A stretch of 64,000 nt of DNA from Aeromicrobium sp. Leaf350 (GCF_916858655.1 NZ_CAKASL010000002.1:62001-126000); one strand, 5' to 3'; counted from the first letter of the stretch, positions 29,702-38,207 are shown. Made by a program: numbers and translations. Notes: generated by a model not told the origin, from the letters alone.

Positions 29702-30460
29702 TCAGCGGGCGCTGCCCTCGCCCTCGACGGCTTGCTGGGCGCCCGTCTGGAGGGCCTTGAGCTCGGCCAGGCGCGCCTCGACCTCGAGGGTGTCACCGTC
29801 GGCCTCGAGCTCGGCGAACTGCGAGTCGAGGCTCGCGGAGGCCAGCTCGGCGTGCCCGGCAACCAGGGCCTCGTCGCGGCGGACCTTCTCCTCGAAGCGC
29901 GACAGCTCGCTCGTGGGGTCGAGCACGTCGATCGACTTGACCGCGTCGGCGACCTTGGCCTGCGCCTCGGCGGTCTTGGCCCGCGCGACGAGCTGGTCGC
30001 GCTTGACCTTGAGCTCGTCGAGCTTGACCCGCATCTGCACCAGGCCGACCTTGAGCTTCTCGACCGTCTCGCCCTGCGAGGCGATCATCGGGGCGGCCTG
30101 CTTGGCCTCGCCCTCGAAGGAGATCTGCTTGGTGAGCGCGAGCTTGGCCAGCTGGTCGAAGCGGTCGGCCTCGCCGGTCTGCCCGCTCGAGCGGAGCACG
30201 TCGGCGCGCTGCGACGCGGCCAGCGCCTTGCCGCCCCACTCCTTGGCGGCGGCGACGTCCTCGGCGTGGTCGGCCTCGGCCAGGCGCAGGTTGCCGATCG
30301 TCTGCGCCACCGCGTCCTCGGCCTCGGCGATCGAGCTCGTGTAGTCGCGGACGAGCTGGTCGAGCATCTTCTGCGGGTCCTCGGCCTTGTCCAGCAGCGA
30401 GTTGATGTTCGCGCGGGTCAGCTGGCTGATGCGACCGAGGATGGACTGCTTCTGGGCCAT
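29702..30460 (-). CDS. PspA/IM30 family membrane-stress protein
   Basis: A 252-residue, almost wholly coiled-coil protein of the PspA/IM30 (ESCRT-III-like) family, which binds damaged inner membrane from the cytoplasm. The N-terminal amphipathic segment and MAQKQSILGRISQLTRANINSLLDKAEDPQKML opening are typical (PEKM/DPQKM motif). Three long helices follow with heptad patterns. ATG 30460 has AGGA upstream; the 45-codon extension in the same frame is not supported. No PspB, PspC or ClgR gene is near. Confidence 0.9.
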   Translation of the reverse strand: MAQKQSILGRISQLTRANINSLLDKAEDPQKMLDQLVRDYTSSIAEAEDAVAQTIGNLRLAEADHAEDVAAAKEWGGKALAASQRADVLRSSGQTGEADRFDQLAKLALTKQISFEGEAKQAAPMIASQGETVEKLKVGLVQMRVKLDELKVKRDQLVARAKTAEAQAKVADAVKSIDVLDPTSELSRFEEKVRRDEALVAGHAELASASLDSQFAELEADGDTLEVEARLAELKALQTGAQQAVEGEGSAR

Positions 30461-30510
30461 GGTGGGTCCTTCGTCCGAGAGCGGGTGTGTGCCTCGATCC
30501 AAGCGCACGA

Positions 30511-30548
30511 AGGGCCCGCACTCAACCGCGAGGTCGAGTGCGGGCCCT
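30511..30548 (-). terminator. Perfect 13-bp hairpin downstream of the RTX gene
   Basis: Inverted repeat AGGGCCCGCACTC/GAGTGCGGGCCCT with a 12-nt loop, 16 nt past the stop codon of the RTX-repeat gene read on the minus strand. No T-tract follows. Confidence 0.75.
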
Positions 30549-30563
30549 GGCTCGCTGCGGAGG

Positions 30564-31895
30564 TCAGGCCTGCTGGCGACGCGCGGTGCGCGCACCCATC
30601 AGGACCGCGCCACCGAGCAGGGTCACGAGGACGCCCACGCCGAGCATGCCGGCGGTGGCCTCGAGGCCCGTCGACGGCAGGACGCCCGCCCGCGTGACGG
30701 CCGCCGCGGGAGCGGCGGTCGGGACGACCGGAGCCACCGTGGCCGGCGGCGGGGTCGTCGGGACGACCGGGGCCGGGGCCACGGTCACGACGATCTCGGT
30801 GGACTGGCCCGAGATGACACAGCTCGTGGCGTCACCGGGGATCGCGCACAGGGCCAGGTAGTAGTAGATGCTGCCCGACGCGAGTGCCGTGAAGGTGAGC
30901 TCACCGGTGATGCTGTTGAACGAGATGTTGGTGAAGTTCGCCGGGTCGGTCAGTGCCGTGTCGATGAAGTACTGACGCAGCGATCCGGGCGTGCCCAGAC
31001 CCTCGGCGGCGGTCTCGTCGTCGAGCTGCTCGTCGTTGGCGGCCACGTTGATCGTGATCGGGACGCCGGAGACGCCCGACGCCAGGTCGGCGACCGTGCA
31101 CGCGAGGTCCAGGTCGGCGCCGCCGAGGAGGGTGTCGTTGCCCGCCTCGCCGCAGAGCTCGTCGTTGCCGGTTCCGCCGTCGATGGTGTCCGCGCCGTTG
31201 CCGCCGTACAGGAGGTCGTTGCCGCCGTTGCCGAAGATCGAGTCGGCTCCGTCACCGCCGTCGACGAAGTCGTCGCCGCCGACCGCGCCCGGACCGAAGT
31301 TGACCCCGTCGCCGAAGATCGTGTCGGCGCCTTCGCCGCCGAGGATCGTGTCGTTGCCGCCGATCCCGATGACGGTGTTGCCGTCGCCGTAGATCGTGTC
31401 GGCGCCGTTGCCGCCGTCGATGAAGTCGCTGCCGCCGATGCCGACGACGATGTTGCCGTCGCCGAACAGGTCGTCAGCGCCGTTGCCACCGCTGATCGCG
31501 TCGTCGCCGCCGTTGTTGGTGACGGCGCCGTCGCCGTAGACCGTGTCGGCACCGTTGCCGCCGTCGATGACGTCGTCGCCGCCGTTGTTGGTCACGGGGC
31601 CGTCGCCGTGGATCGTGTCGCCGCCGTTGCCGCCGTCGATGACGTCGTCGCCGCCGTTGTTGGTCAAGGCACCGTCGCCGTAGATCGTGTCGTTGCCACC
31701 GTTGCCGTTGATGGTGTCGTCGCTGCCCGCGCCGGTGAAGGCGGGGTCGCCGGTCAGGAGGTCGGGACCTCCGCTGCCGTCGATGGTCTGGTCGCTGCCG
31801 TTGCCGATGACGACGTCCGCGTTCGCGGCCGCCGGTGCCAGGGCGATCGCGGCGACTGCTGCCGCGATGCCCAGCCGGAGGGCTGTTCTCTTCAT
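30564..31895 (-). CDS. RTX-repeat surface protein with LPXTG anchor
   Basis: A 443-residue exported protein. A Sec signal peptide (MKRTALRLGIAAAVAAIALAPAAANA) leads into about seven blocks of 24-25 residues built on GG.D.I.GG.GADT..GDG, then classic nine-residue Ca2+-binding RTX repeats (GGNGADTIDGGTGND). A middle domain with one Cys pair region follows, then a Pro/Val/Thr spacer and a sorting signal LPSTG, hydrophobic helix and RTARRQQA tail. RTX proteins normally leave through type I secretion; here Sec export plus sortase anchoring is predicted. ATG 31895 has a GAGG site upstream. Confidence 0.88.
   Translation of the reverse strand: MKRTALRLGIAAAVAAIALAPAAANADVVIGNGSDQTIDGSGGPDLLTGDPAFTGAGSDDTINGNGGNDTIYGDGALTNNGGDDVIDGGNGGDTIHGDGPVTNNGGDDVIDGGNGADTVYGDGAVTNNGGDDAISGGNGADDLFGDGNIVVGIGGSDFIDGGNGADTIYGDGNTVIGIGGNDTILGGEGADTIFGDGVNFGPGAVGGDDFVDGGDGADSIFGNGGNDLLYGGNGADTIDGGTGNDELCGEAGNDTLLGGADLDLACTVADLASGVSGVPITINVAANDEQLDDETAAEGLGTPGSLRQYFIDTALTDPANFTNISFNSITGELTFTALASGSIYYYLALCAIPGDATSCVISGQSTEIVVTVAPAPVVPTTPPPATVAPVVPTAAPAAAVTRAGVLPSTGLEATAGMLGVGVLVTLLGGAVLMGARTARRQQA
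31449..31664 (-). repeat. 72-bp tandem repeats inside the RTX gene
   Basis: The segment CGCCGCCGTTGTTGGT recurs with ends at 31520, 31592 and 31664, a 72-bp (24-codon) period coding for NNGGDDVIDGGNGADT-type blocks. The near-identity of units at DNA level suggests recent duplication or gene conversion. Confidence 0.75.
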
Positions 31896-32081
31896 GGTGT
31901 GAACCTCGTGAGGGAGGAGGATCCGGCCGCGAGCGGCCGGGGTGGTCTCCCGCATCGGACCACGGATCAGGCCTCCGTGTGACCGGAATGACAAGGTTGT
32001 GAGGACCCTGTCCGAAAGAGGCCCTCGGGCCCCTCGTGGCCTAGTCCCGACGGGCTATTCCGAGTGACCCGCACGGGTGGT

Positions 32082-33512
32082 TCAAGCCGGGAACGACAGG
32101 GTGAACGCGGTGTCGCCGGGACGGCTGCGCACGGCGACCTGACCCCCGTGGGCCTCCACGATGGCCTTGACGAGCGACGTGCCGAGCCCGGCCCCACCGG
32201 AGGCCCGCGTGCGGGAGGAGTCGCCGCGGGTGAACCGGTCGAAGACGTGCGGGACGAGCTCCGGCTCGAGCCCGGGTCCGTCGTCGCGCACCGTGACGGT
32301 CGCGCCGACCGCGGTGGTCCGCAGCGAGGCCGAGACGGTCGTGCCCTCGGGGGTGTGGCGCGAGGCGTTCGTGAGGAGGTTCGTGACGGCCTGGTGCAGA
32401 CGGCCGGCGTCACCGGGGATCTCGACGGCGTCGTCGGGCAGCTGGAGGTTCCAGCGTCGCTCGGGATCGACGACCTGCCGGTCGGACACGGCCTCGAGCA
32501 GGATCTGCGTCAGGTCGACCGTCGACTTCTCGAGCGGCCGGCCGGAGTCGAGCCGCGCCAGCAGCAGGAGGTCGTTGACGAGGGCCGACATGCGCGACGA
32601 CTCCGTCTCGATCTTGGCCAGGGCCTGCCGCACGACCTCGGGGTCCTCGCCGGAGCGGTGGACCAGCTCGGTGTACCCCGCGATGGTCGACAGCGGGGTG
32701 CGGAGCTCGTGCGAGGCGTCGGCCACGAACTGGCGGACCTGCTGCTCGCTCTCGTGCCGCGCCTCGAGCGAGCTCTCGACGTGGTCGAGCATGACGTTGA
32801 GGGCGTCGCCGACGCGGCCGACCTCGGTGGCCCGGTCGGTCAGCTCGACGGGCACCCGAGGAGTGTGCTCGACGGCCCCGCTCGACAGGGGCATCGAGGC
32901 GACCTCGTGGGCCGTCGCCGCCACGTCGCGCAGCGGGCGGAGCTGACGCCGGACGAGGACGCGTCCCGTGGCGGCTGCGACGACGACACCCGCGAGGGTG
33001 AGCACGACCTCCCAGATCAGGAGGTTCTGGATGGTCTCGTCGACCTCGTCGGTCGGCAGTCCGCCGACGACGATCAAGCCGTCGGCGTTCTGCACCGCGA
33101 GGACGCGGTAGCTGCCGAGCCGGCCCAGGTCGACGGTGCGGACGGTGTCGTCGGTCGGGACGTCGGCGAGCGTGTCGAGCACGGCGCTCGGGAGCGTCGT
33201 CTGCTCGCCGTCGCCGATCACGTCGCCGCGGCGGGTGGAGCCGAGGAACACGGCCGTCAGCGTGCCCTCGCCCTGGCCGACCGCGACGGGCAGCGGCTCG
33301 CCGGACGGCGGCCGGGGGCCGTCGGGCAGCAGGTCGAACTCGCGCGTCGACCGGTCGAGGCTGTCGTGCAGCTGGGAGTCGAGGCGGTCGGTCAGGTGCG
33401 ACTGCATCGTCATCGCCGTGAGGGCCGAGGCACCGACGCCCACGAGCGCGACGAGGGCGACGATCGTGACGATCAGGCGCCCGGTGAGGGTCGCCGGCAG
33501 GAGTCGGGTCAC
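32082..33512 (-). CDS. OmpR-partner sensor histidine kinase
   Basis: A 476-residue membrane kinase. Two helices (LIVTIVALVALVGVGASALTAM near 12-33; LLIWEVVLTLAGVVVAAATG near 165) flank an extracellular domain of about 130 residues. HAMP, the H-box FVADASHELRTPLST, the N-box (NLLTNASRHTP), G1 DDGPGLE and G2 GGAGLGTSLV follow. The GTG start at 33512 overlaps the stop of its response regulator. The layout resembles the TrcRS/PrrAB group, but the signal is unknown; the neighbouring RTX surface-protein gene is a possible target. Confidence 0.92.
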   Translation of the reverse strand: MTRLLPATLTGRLIVTIVALVALVGVGASALTAMTMQSHLTDRLDSQLHDSLDRSTREFDLLPDGPRPPSGEPLPVAVGQGEGTLTAVFLGSTRRGDVIGDGEQTTLPSAVLDTLADVPTDDTVRTVDLGRLGSYRVLAVQNADGLIVVGGLPTDEVDETIQNLLIWEVVLTLAGVVVAAATGRVLVRRQLRPLRDVAATAHEVASMPLSSGAVEHTPRVPVELTDRATEVGRVGDALNVMLDHVESSLEARHESEQQVRQFVADASHELRTPLSTIAGYTELVHRSGEDPEVVRQALAKIETESSRMSALVNDLLLLARLDSGRPLEKSTVDLTQILLEAVSDRQVVDPERRWNLQLPDDAVEIPGDAGRLHQAVTNLLTNASRHTPEGTTVSASLRTTAVGATVTVRDDGPGLEPELVPHVFDRFTRGDSSRTRASGGAGLGTSLVKAIVEAHGGQVAVRSRPGDTAFTLSFPA

Positions 33513-34225
33513 GGGGCGGGCTTGAGCACGTACCCGGCTCCGCGCTTGGTGTGGATCATCGGCGGGTGGCCGGCGTCGATCTTCTTGCGCAGGTACGAGA
33601 TGTAGAGCTCGACCACGTTGGCCTGACCGCCGAAGTCGTAGTTCCAGACGCGGTCGAGGATCTGGGCCTTGCTCAGCACGCGCTTGGGATTGCGCATGAG
33701 GTAGCGCAGCAGCTCGAACTCGGTCGCGGTCAGGGCGATCTCCTCGCCGGCCCGGCTGACGTCGTGGCTGTCCTCGTCGAGCGTGAGGTCGCCGACCGTG
33801 AGCACGTGGCTCTCGCGGTGCTCGAGCGCACCCGAGCGGCGCAGGTGGCCGCGCAGCCGTGCGACGACCTCCTCAAGGCTGAACGGCTTGGTGACGTAGT
33901 CGTCGCCGCCGGCCGTGAGACCGTGCACGCGGTCCTCCACCGCGTCGCGCGCCGTGAGGAAGACGACGGGGACGTCGGGGGCGAAGGCGCGGATGCGACG
34001 CAGGACCTCGAGTCCGTCGAAGTCGGGCAGCATCATGTCGAGCACGATCGCGTCGGGCCCCACGTCACGCGCGGCCTGCACGGCGGCGCGTCCCGTGGCG
34101 GCGGTCGTGATGTCCCACCCCTCGTAGCGCAGGGCCATCTGGAGCAGCTCGGCGATGTTGGGCTCGTCGTCGACGACGAGGACCCGGACGGGGGAGCCGT
34201 CCGGGCGGGAGAGGGCCGTGGTCAT
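33509..34225 (-). CDS. OmpR-family response regulator
   Basis: A 238-residue response regulator with receiver motifs VVDDE, phospho-acceptor Asp in DAIVLDMMLPDFDG, FLTARD and YVTKPF, then an OmpR winged helix with the recognition segment NVVELYISYLRKKID and the wing RGAGYVL. The NVVELYISYLR pattern is typical of TrcR/MprA/PrrA-type regulators. ATG 34225 was chosen; the longer frame is a shadow of the divergent gene. It is the first gene of a two-gene operon with the kinase. Confidence 0.92.
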   Translation of the reverse strand: MTTALSRPDGSPVRVLVVDDEPNIAELLQMALRYEGWDITTAATGRAAVQAARDVGPDAIVLDMMLPDFDGLEVLRRIRAFAPDVPVVFLTARDAVEDRVHGLTAGGDDYVTKPFSLEEVVARLRGHLRRSGALEHRESHVLTVGDLTLDEDSHDVSRAGEEIALTATEFELLRYLMRNPKRVLSKAQILDRVWNYDFGGQANVVELYISYLRKKIDAGHPPMIHTKRGAGYVLKPAP

Positions 34226-34400
34226 GAAGGGGAGTCTCCTCCTGCGTCCTCCACTTTGCCTGGCAGAAGACTGTGCTGGACCTGTGAGTATGGCGCGATG
34301 GTGCGGTGGGTCGGCCCTGTCCGGCCCCTGCGCCTGCTGTCCCAGCGGATGCCTCGGTCGGCCACAGGTCCACGACAGGCTCGGCTCGCACGGTGGTGGC

Positions 34401-34724
34401 ATGACTGACACCAGCACTCTCGACACCCCCGTCCCGCCGCCCGAGGCCCAGCCCGTGAAGGAGCCCGCCACGGCGGAGCGACGGCGCATCTCCGTCCGCG
34501 TGGCAGCGGCCGTGGCCGCCGGCACGCTCCTGGCCGGCGTCGGTGCCGGTACCGGCCTGGGCTTCGCGCTCGACGGTGACGGCGCCGCCTCCGGCCAGTT
34601 CCAGCCGGGCCAGCCCCAGCCGGGCCAGCTCCAGCCCGGCCAGCCGCCGTCCGGACAGGAGGGACAGATGCCCGGCGGTGGTCCCGGCGCGGACCGGGCG
34701 CCCGACACCGACTCGTCCTCCTGA
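34401..34724 (+). CDS. Small membrane protein with Q-P-G repeats, unknown
   Basis: A 107-residue protein: a hydrophilic N-terminus (residues 1-30), one hydrophobic helix (VAAAVAAGTLLAGVGAGTGLGFAL, about 33-56) and a C-terminal low-complexity tail of QPGQ units (QFQPGQPQPGQLQPGQPPSG) ending in GGGPGADRAPDTD. It probably exposes the tail outside the membrane. It diverges from the two-component operon, so it could be a target or sensor partner of it; this is inference. I do not recognise the family. Confidence 0.6.
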   Translation: MTDTSTLDTPVPPPEAQPVKEPATAERRRISVRVAAAVAAGTLLAGVGAGTGLGFALDGDGAASGQFQPGQPQPGQLQPGQPPSGQEGQMPGGGPGADRAPDTDSSS

Positions 34725-34730
34725 CCCCGC

Positions 34731-34754
34731 GGGGCCGGTCGTGCGGCCGGCCCC
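34731..34754. terminator. GC hairpin between convergent genes
   Basis: An 8-bp stem (GGGGCCGG/CCGGCCCC) with an 8-nt loop fills the gap between the stop codons at 34724 and 34755 and can serve both. Confidence 0.6.
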
Positions 34755-35174
34755 TCAGGCGTGGGCGGCCCGGGTGCGGGTGGCCGAGGCCCGCACGATC
34801 TCCTCGAGCACGGCGAGGTCGACGTCCCCGAGCCGCTTCACGTGCAGGCACGCCTTCGTGACCGAGTGCCGGCCGAGACGCGACAGCGCCTCGGTGTGCT
34901 GGTCGGTGCCGTCGTTCAGGTAGATCGAGAGCTTGCCGACGCGGGGCGAGAAGCCGACCAGGGCGGCGTCGCCCTCACGGCCGCTCGCGTACCGGTAGTG
35001 GTAGCGGTCGAAGCCGATGATGCTCGGCCCCCACATGACGGGTGGCGCGCCGCTGGCCCGCGACATGAGCTCGACCAGGGCCGCGCAGTCGTCGCGGGTC
35101 GCCGGGTCACCGAGCGACGCGACGAAGTCGTCCACCTCGACCTCGGTGGGGCGGGTCTTCGCGTCGTCGGCCAT
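34755..35174 (-). CDS. DUF1801 domain protein
   Basis: A 139-residue cytoplasmic protein of the DUF1801/YdhG-like family: opening VDDFVASLGDPATRDDCAALVELM, the motif PVMWGPSIIGFDRYHYRYASGREGD and a late VGKLSIYLN strand. The fold is iron-sulfur-chaperone (frataxin)-like in some relatives, but no function is established for this type. It lies head-to-tail 18 nt after trmL. Confidence 0.85.
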   Translation of the reverse strand: MADDAKTRPTEVEVDDFVASLGDPATRDDCAALVELMSRASGAPPVMWGPSIIGFDRYHYRYASGREGDAALVGFSPRVGKLSIYLNDGTDQHTEALSRLGRHSVTKACLHVKRLGDVDLAVLEEIVRASATRTRAAHA

Positions 35175-35192
35175 GTCCGCAGCGTAGGACGG

Positions 35193-35654
35193 TCAGACGG
35201 CGCCGGGGAAGCCTTGCTGCCGCCAGGCCTCGTACACCGCGATGGACGCGCAGCTCGCGAGGTTCATCGAGCGGCGCGACGGCTGCATCGGCAGGCGGAG
35301 CCGGTCGCTGACGCGGGGATCGTGCTGCACGTCCTCGGGCAGGCCAGTGGGTTCCGCGCCGAACATCAGCACGTCGCCGGCCTCGTACGCGACGTCGGTG
35401 TACCGGCGGGTGGCCGACGTCGTGAAGGCGAAGACGCGGGCGCCGTCGAAGGCCGCGTACGCGCTCTCCAGGTCGTCGTGCACCGTCACGACGGCGAGGT
35501 CGTGGTAGTCGAGCCCCGCCCGTCGGAGCTTGCTGTCCTCGAGGTCGAACAAGGGGTCGACGAGGTGGAGGTGGGCCCCCGTGGCGGCCGCGAGACGGAT
35601 CGCGCTCCCCGTGTTGCCGGCGATGCGCGGCTCGACGAAGCAGATCTGGAACAC
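35193..35654 (-). CDS. trmL: tRNA (cytidine(34)-2'-O)-methyltransferase
   Basis: A 153-residue SPOUT methyltransferase that modifies the wobble base of some tRNA-Leu. The opening FVEPRIAGNTGSAIRLAAATG, the central MFGAEPTGLP and the trefoil-knot end RLPMQPSRRSMNLASCASIAVYEA are all family signatures. A tRNA-Leu gene lies 0.5 kb away, which may be chance. GTG 35654 has TAGGCT 7 nt upstream on this strand. Confidence 0.93.
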   Translation of the reverse strand: MFQICFVEPRIAGNTGSAIRLAAATGAHLHLVDPLFDLEDSKLRRAGLDYHDLAVVTVHDDLESAYAAFDGARVFAFTTSATRRYTDVAYEAGDVLMFGAEPTGLPEDVQHDPRVSDRLRLPMQPSRRSMNLASCASIAVYEAWRQQGFPGAV

Positions 35655-35708
35655 GCGCTGCAGCCTACGGGTCCCGCTCGGGGCTCCGCGCCCCTACACT
35701 CATCGCTC
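35655..35708. promoter_or_regulatory. Divergent promoters trmL / SRPBCC gene
   Basis: On the minus strand TAGGCT (complement of 35662-35667) lies 7 nt from GTG 35654. On the plus strand TACACT (35695-35700) lies 8 nt from ATG 35709. Both fit leaderless or near-leaderless mRNA. Confidence 0.5.
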
Positions 35709-36134
35709 ATGGCAGCCCCCACGCGCGTGCGCATCTCCCACGTCTTCACCTCGAGCCCCGAAGTCGTCTTCGACAAGCTCGCCGAGCACGAGAACCTCGG
35801 CCCGGTCCTCGGCGCGAAGGTGCGCCGGGTCAAGGACGGCGACACCGAGCGCAACGGGGTCGGCTCGACGCGGTCGCTCAAGATCGGGCCGCTCCCCGGT
35901 TTCGAGGAGACCACGACGGTCGCCGACCGCCCCACGCTGATCGAGTACAAGATCACGAAGGGCTCGCCGCTCAAGGGCCACTGGGGCCGCCAGTCCCTGA
36001 CCCCGACCGCCGACGGCGGCACGCGCCTGGACTACACGATCGGCTTCGACGCGCCCGTGCCCGGCCTCGCCGCCGTGGTCGGCAAGATCCTGACGGCCGC
36101 GATCAGCAAGGGCCTCCCCAAGCTGACGCCCTGA
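35709..36134 (+). CDS. SRPBCC family (polyketide cyclase-like) protein
   Basis: A 141-residue START-like protein: TRVRISHVFTSSPEVVFDKLAEHENLGPVL opens it and a C-terminal helix (VPGLAAVVGKILTAAISKGLPKL) closes the hydrophobic pocket. The ligand is unknown. The same frame is open far upstream, but that part is antisense to trmL and the DUF1801 gene. Confidence 0.82.
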   Translation: MAAPTRVRISHVFTSSPEVVFDKLAEHENLGPVLGAKVRRVKDGDTERNGVGSTRSLKIGPLPGFEETTTVADRPTLIEYKITKGSPLKGHWGRQSLTPTADGGTRLDYTIGFDAPVPGLAAVVGKILTAAISKGLPKLTP

Positions 36135-36139
36135 CGTCC

Positions 36140-36157
36140 TAGCCTTGGACCACACCC
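36140..36157 (+). promoter_or_regulatory. tRNA-Leu promoter -10
   Basis: TAGCCT at 36140-36145 lies 12 nt before the first base of tRNA-Leu. Confidence 0.4.
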
Positions 36158-36242
36158 GCCGGTGTGGCGAAACTGGGTAGACGCGCCAGGTTTAGGTCCT
36201 GGAGCCCTTCGGGGCGTGCAGGTTCGAGTCCTGTCACCGGCA
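36158..36242 (+). tRNA. tRNA-Leu (anticodon TAG)
   Basis: An 85-nt type II tRNA. The acceptor stem GCCGGTG pairs with CACCGGC, discriminator A at 36242. The anticodon stem CCAGG/CCTGG encloses the loop TTTAGGT, giving anticodon TAG for CUN leucine codons. The long variable arm (GAGCCCTTCGGGGCG region) and T-loop GGTTCGAGTCC are intact. The CCA end is not encoded. Confidence 0.95.
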
Positions 36243-36270
36243 CCGGCCGGCGCACATCTTGTGGGCCGAC

Positions 36271-36741
36271 TCAGTCGAGGGCGAGGTCGCGGCGGAGCTT
36301 GGCGACGTGGCCCGTGGCCTTGACGTTGTAGGCCGCGTACGTGATCGCGCCCTCGGGGTCGACCACGAACGTCGAGCGGATCACGCCCTGCACGACCTTG
36401 CCGTAGAGCTTCTTCTCGCCGAAGGCGCCCCATGCGGTCAGGACCTCCTTCTCGGGGTCGGAGAGCAGGGTGATGGACAGGCCGTCGTTCTCGCGGAACG
36501 TCGCCAGCTTCTCCGGCTTGTCGGGGGAGATGCCGACGACCGTGTAGCCCTCGGACTGCAGGCGGTCGAGGGAGTCGCTGAAGTCGCAGGCCTGCTTCGT
36601 GCAGCCGGGCGTCATCGCCGCGGGGTAGAAGTACACGATCACCGAGGTGCCGCGCAGGTCGGACAGCGTCACGGTCTCGCCGGTGTCGCTCGGGAGGGTG
36701 AAGTCGGGTGCGGTGTCACCGGGCTGCAGTCGCGTCGTCAT
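36271..36741 (-). CDS. bcp: Thioredoxin-dependent thiol peroxidase
   Basis: A 156-residue peroxiredoxin of the Bcp/PrxQ group that reduces hydrogen peroxide and organic hydroperoxides. The peroxidatic Cys is in TPGCTKQACDF, with the resolving Cys five residues later, as in PrxQ enzymes. The opening GDTAPDFTLPSDTGETVTLSDLRG and late STFVVDPEG are typical. ATG 36741 was chosen; the upstream open frame is a shadow of the FUSC gene. Confidence 0.94.
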   Translation of the reverse strand: MTTRLQPGDTAPDFTLPSDTGETVTLSDLRGTSVIVYFYPAAMTPGCTKQACDFSDSLDRLQSEGYTVVGISPDKPEKLATFRENDGLSITLLSDPEKEVLTAWGAFGEKKLYGKVVQGVIRSTFVVDPEGAITYAAYNVKATGHVAKLRRDLALD

Positions 36742-36798
36742 GAGGCCTATCCTGGCCCAGTCGAGCAACAGGCTCGGCCGAGGGGACAGGAGCGAGAC

Positions 36799-37044
36799 GT
36801 GGCGCGAGAGACCGACCAGCTGGTGGCCGAGATCGACGAGGTGCGTGATCACCTCGCCACCACGATCGACACCCTGATCGACCGCACGAGCCCCAAGTCC
36901 ATCGCCCGCCGCACCGTCGCCTCGGTGAAGGCGAAGTTCATCGACGCCAACGGCTCGCCCCGGTTCGAGACGATCGTCCCCGTGGTCGCCGGCGTGGCCG
37001 GGGTCGTCGCCGCTGCGATCGTGGTCCGTCGCCTGACCCGCTGA
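36799..37044 (+). CDS. DUF3618 small membrane protein
   Basis: An 81-residue protein with the DUF3618 opening (RETDQLVAEIDEVRDHLATTIDTLIDR) and one C-terminal helix (IVPVVAGVAGVVAAAIVVRRL). Members are short membrane-anchored proteins of unknown role, often beside envelope-stress genes. GGGGACAGGAG precedes the GTG start. The FUSC transporter gene follows 21 nt later. Confidence 0.8.
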   Translation: MARETDQLVAEIDEVRDHLATTIDTLIDRTSPKSIARRTVASVKAKFIDANGSPRFETIVPVVAGVAGVVAAAIVVRRLTR

Positions 37045-37065
37045 CGACCCGGCGATGATGGGGGC

Positions 37066-38178
37066 ATGAGACCGCACCCGCTCCTGGCGCTGCGACGGGT
37101 GCCGCGGCCCCGGGAGTCGTTCGCCGACCGGTGGGCGACCCTGCGTCGCCGCTGGCGGCTGATCCTGCGACTCAGCGTCTCGACCGCGGCGGCCTTCGGC
37201 ATCGCGACCCACCTGCTGGGTCACCAACAGGCGTTCTTCGCCCCCATCGCCGCCGTCATCGTCATCATCGCCGGTGCCGGCCAGCGCGGGCGCACGACGA
37301 TCGAGCTGGTCGTCGGAGTCGCGATCGGCGTCTTCGTGGGCGAGCTGCTGATCCTCACGATCGGCCGCGGAGCCTGGCAGATCGCCCTCGTGGTCGCGCT
37401 GACGGTCGTCGTGGCGACCCTCGTGGGCATCAAGGGCCTGGCGCTGACGCAGGCCGCCAACTCGGCCGTGCTGCTCGCCGCGGTGCTTCCGGCGACCGGT
37501 GCGGGCAACCCGGCCGTCACGCGGTTCCTCGACTCCCTGGTCGGTGGCGCGTGCGGTCTCGCGATGGTGCTGCTCCTGCCGCGCAACCCCGTGCGTGACA
37601 TGAACCAGCAGGTCCAACGCCTGCTGGAGGACATCGCCGAGGTGCTCGACCGCGTCGCCCAGTCGTTGCGCACGGGCGACGCCGCCCTGGCCGACATCGC
37701 GCTCGGGCAGGCTCGCTCCGCGCAGGCGCTCATGGACTCGGTGTCCTCGACCGGGGTCAACGTCGCGGAGATCGCCCGCATGTCACCCGTGCGCTGGCGC
37801 CAGCGCGACGAGCTGCAGCGCTTCGTCGGCTCGGTCCGCGACCTCGACAACGCGCTGCGCGACGTCCGCGTGCTGGCCCGACGCGTCTCGGCGATGCTGC
37901 GTCACGGCGAGACGGCGCCGGCGGACATGCAGGACGCGATCGAGCGGATGGGCCGCGCCGTGCGGATCTACGCCGACGACCTGGCGACCCACGACAGCTT
38001 CGCCGAGGCCCGCGACGAGCTCGTCGCCGCGGCCCGCATCGCCATCACGTGCCTCTCGGGCGAGATGACGATCAACGCCGCCGCGATCGGGGCGCAGGTG
38101 CGATCGCTCGCCGCCGACCTGCTCTCGGCCAGTGGCGTCTCGCGCGACCAGCTGGGCGACCTGCTCGCCTTCGACTGA
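37066..38178 (+). CDS. FUSC-family membrane protein (aromatic acid exporter-like)
   Basis: A 370-residue protein. The N-terminal half has five or six helices (LRLSVSTAAAFGIATHLLG, FFAPIAAVIVIIAGAG, LVVGVAIGVFVGELLI and others), with the FUSC motif QAFFAPIAAV...GQRGR. The C-terminal half is cytoplasmic and helical (residues 185-370). Relatives are proposed efflux proteins for aromatic acids; the substrate here is unknown. Confidence 0.83.
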   Translation: MRPHPLLALRRVPRPRESFADRWATLRRRWRLILRLSVSTAAAFGIATHLLGHQQAFFAPIAAVIVIIAGAGQRGRTTIELVVGVAIGVFVGELLILTIGRGAWQIALVVALTVVVATLVGIKGLALTQAANSAVLLAAVLPATGAGNPAVTRFLDSLVGGACGLAMVLLLPRNPVRDMNQQVQRLLEDIAEVLDRVAQSLRTGDAALADIALGQARSAQALMDSVSSTGVNVAEIARMSPVRWRQRDELQRFVGSVRDLDNALRDVRVLARRVSAMLRHGETAPADMQDAIERMGRAVRIYADDLATHDSFAEARDELVAAARIAITCLSGEMTINAAAIGAQVRSLAADLLSASGVSRDQLGDLLAFD

Positions 38179-38207
38179 CCCGATCGCGAAGAACCTGCGT
38201 GTCGGTC

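Noticed and set aside
36158..36242. Integration site (attB) at tRNA-Leu
   Set aside because: No integrase, direct repeat of the tRNA 3' end or foreign-looking genes follow it.
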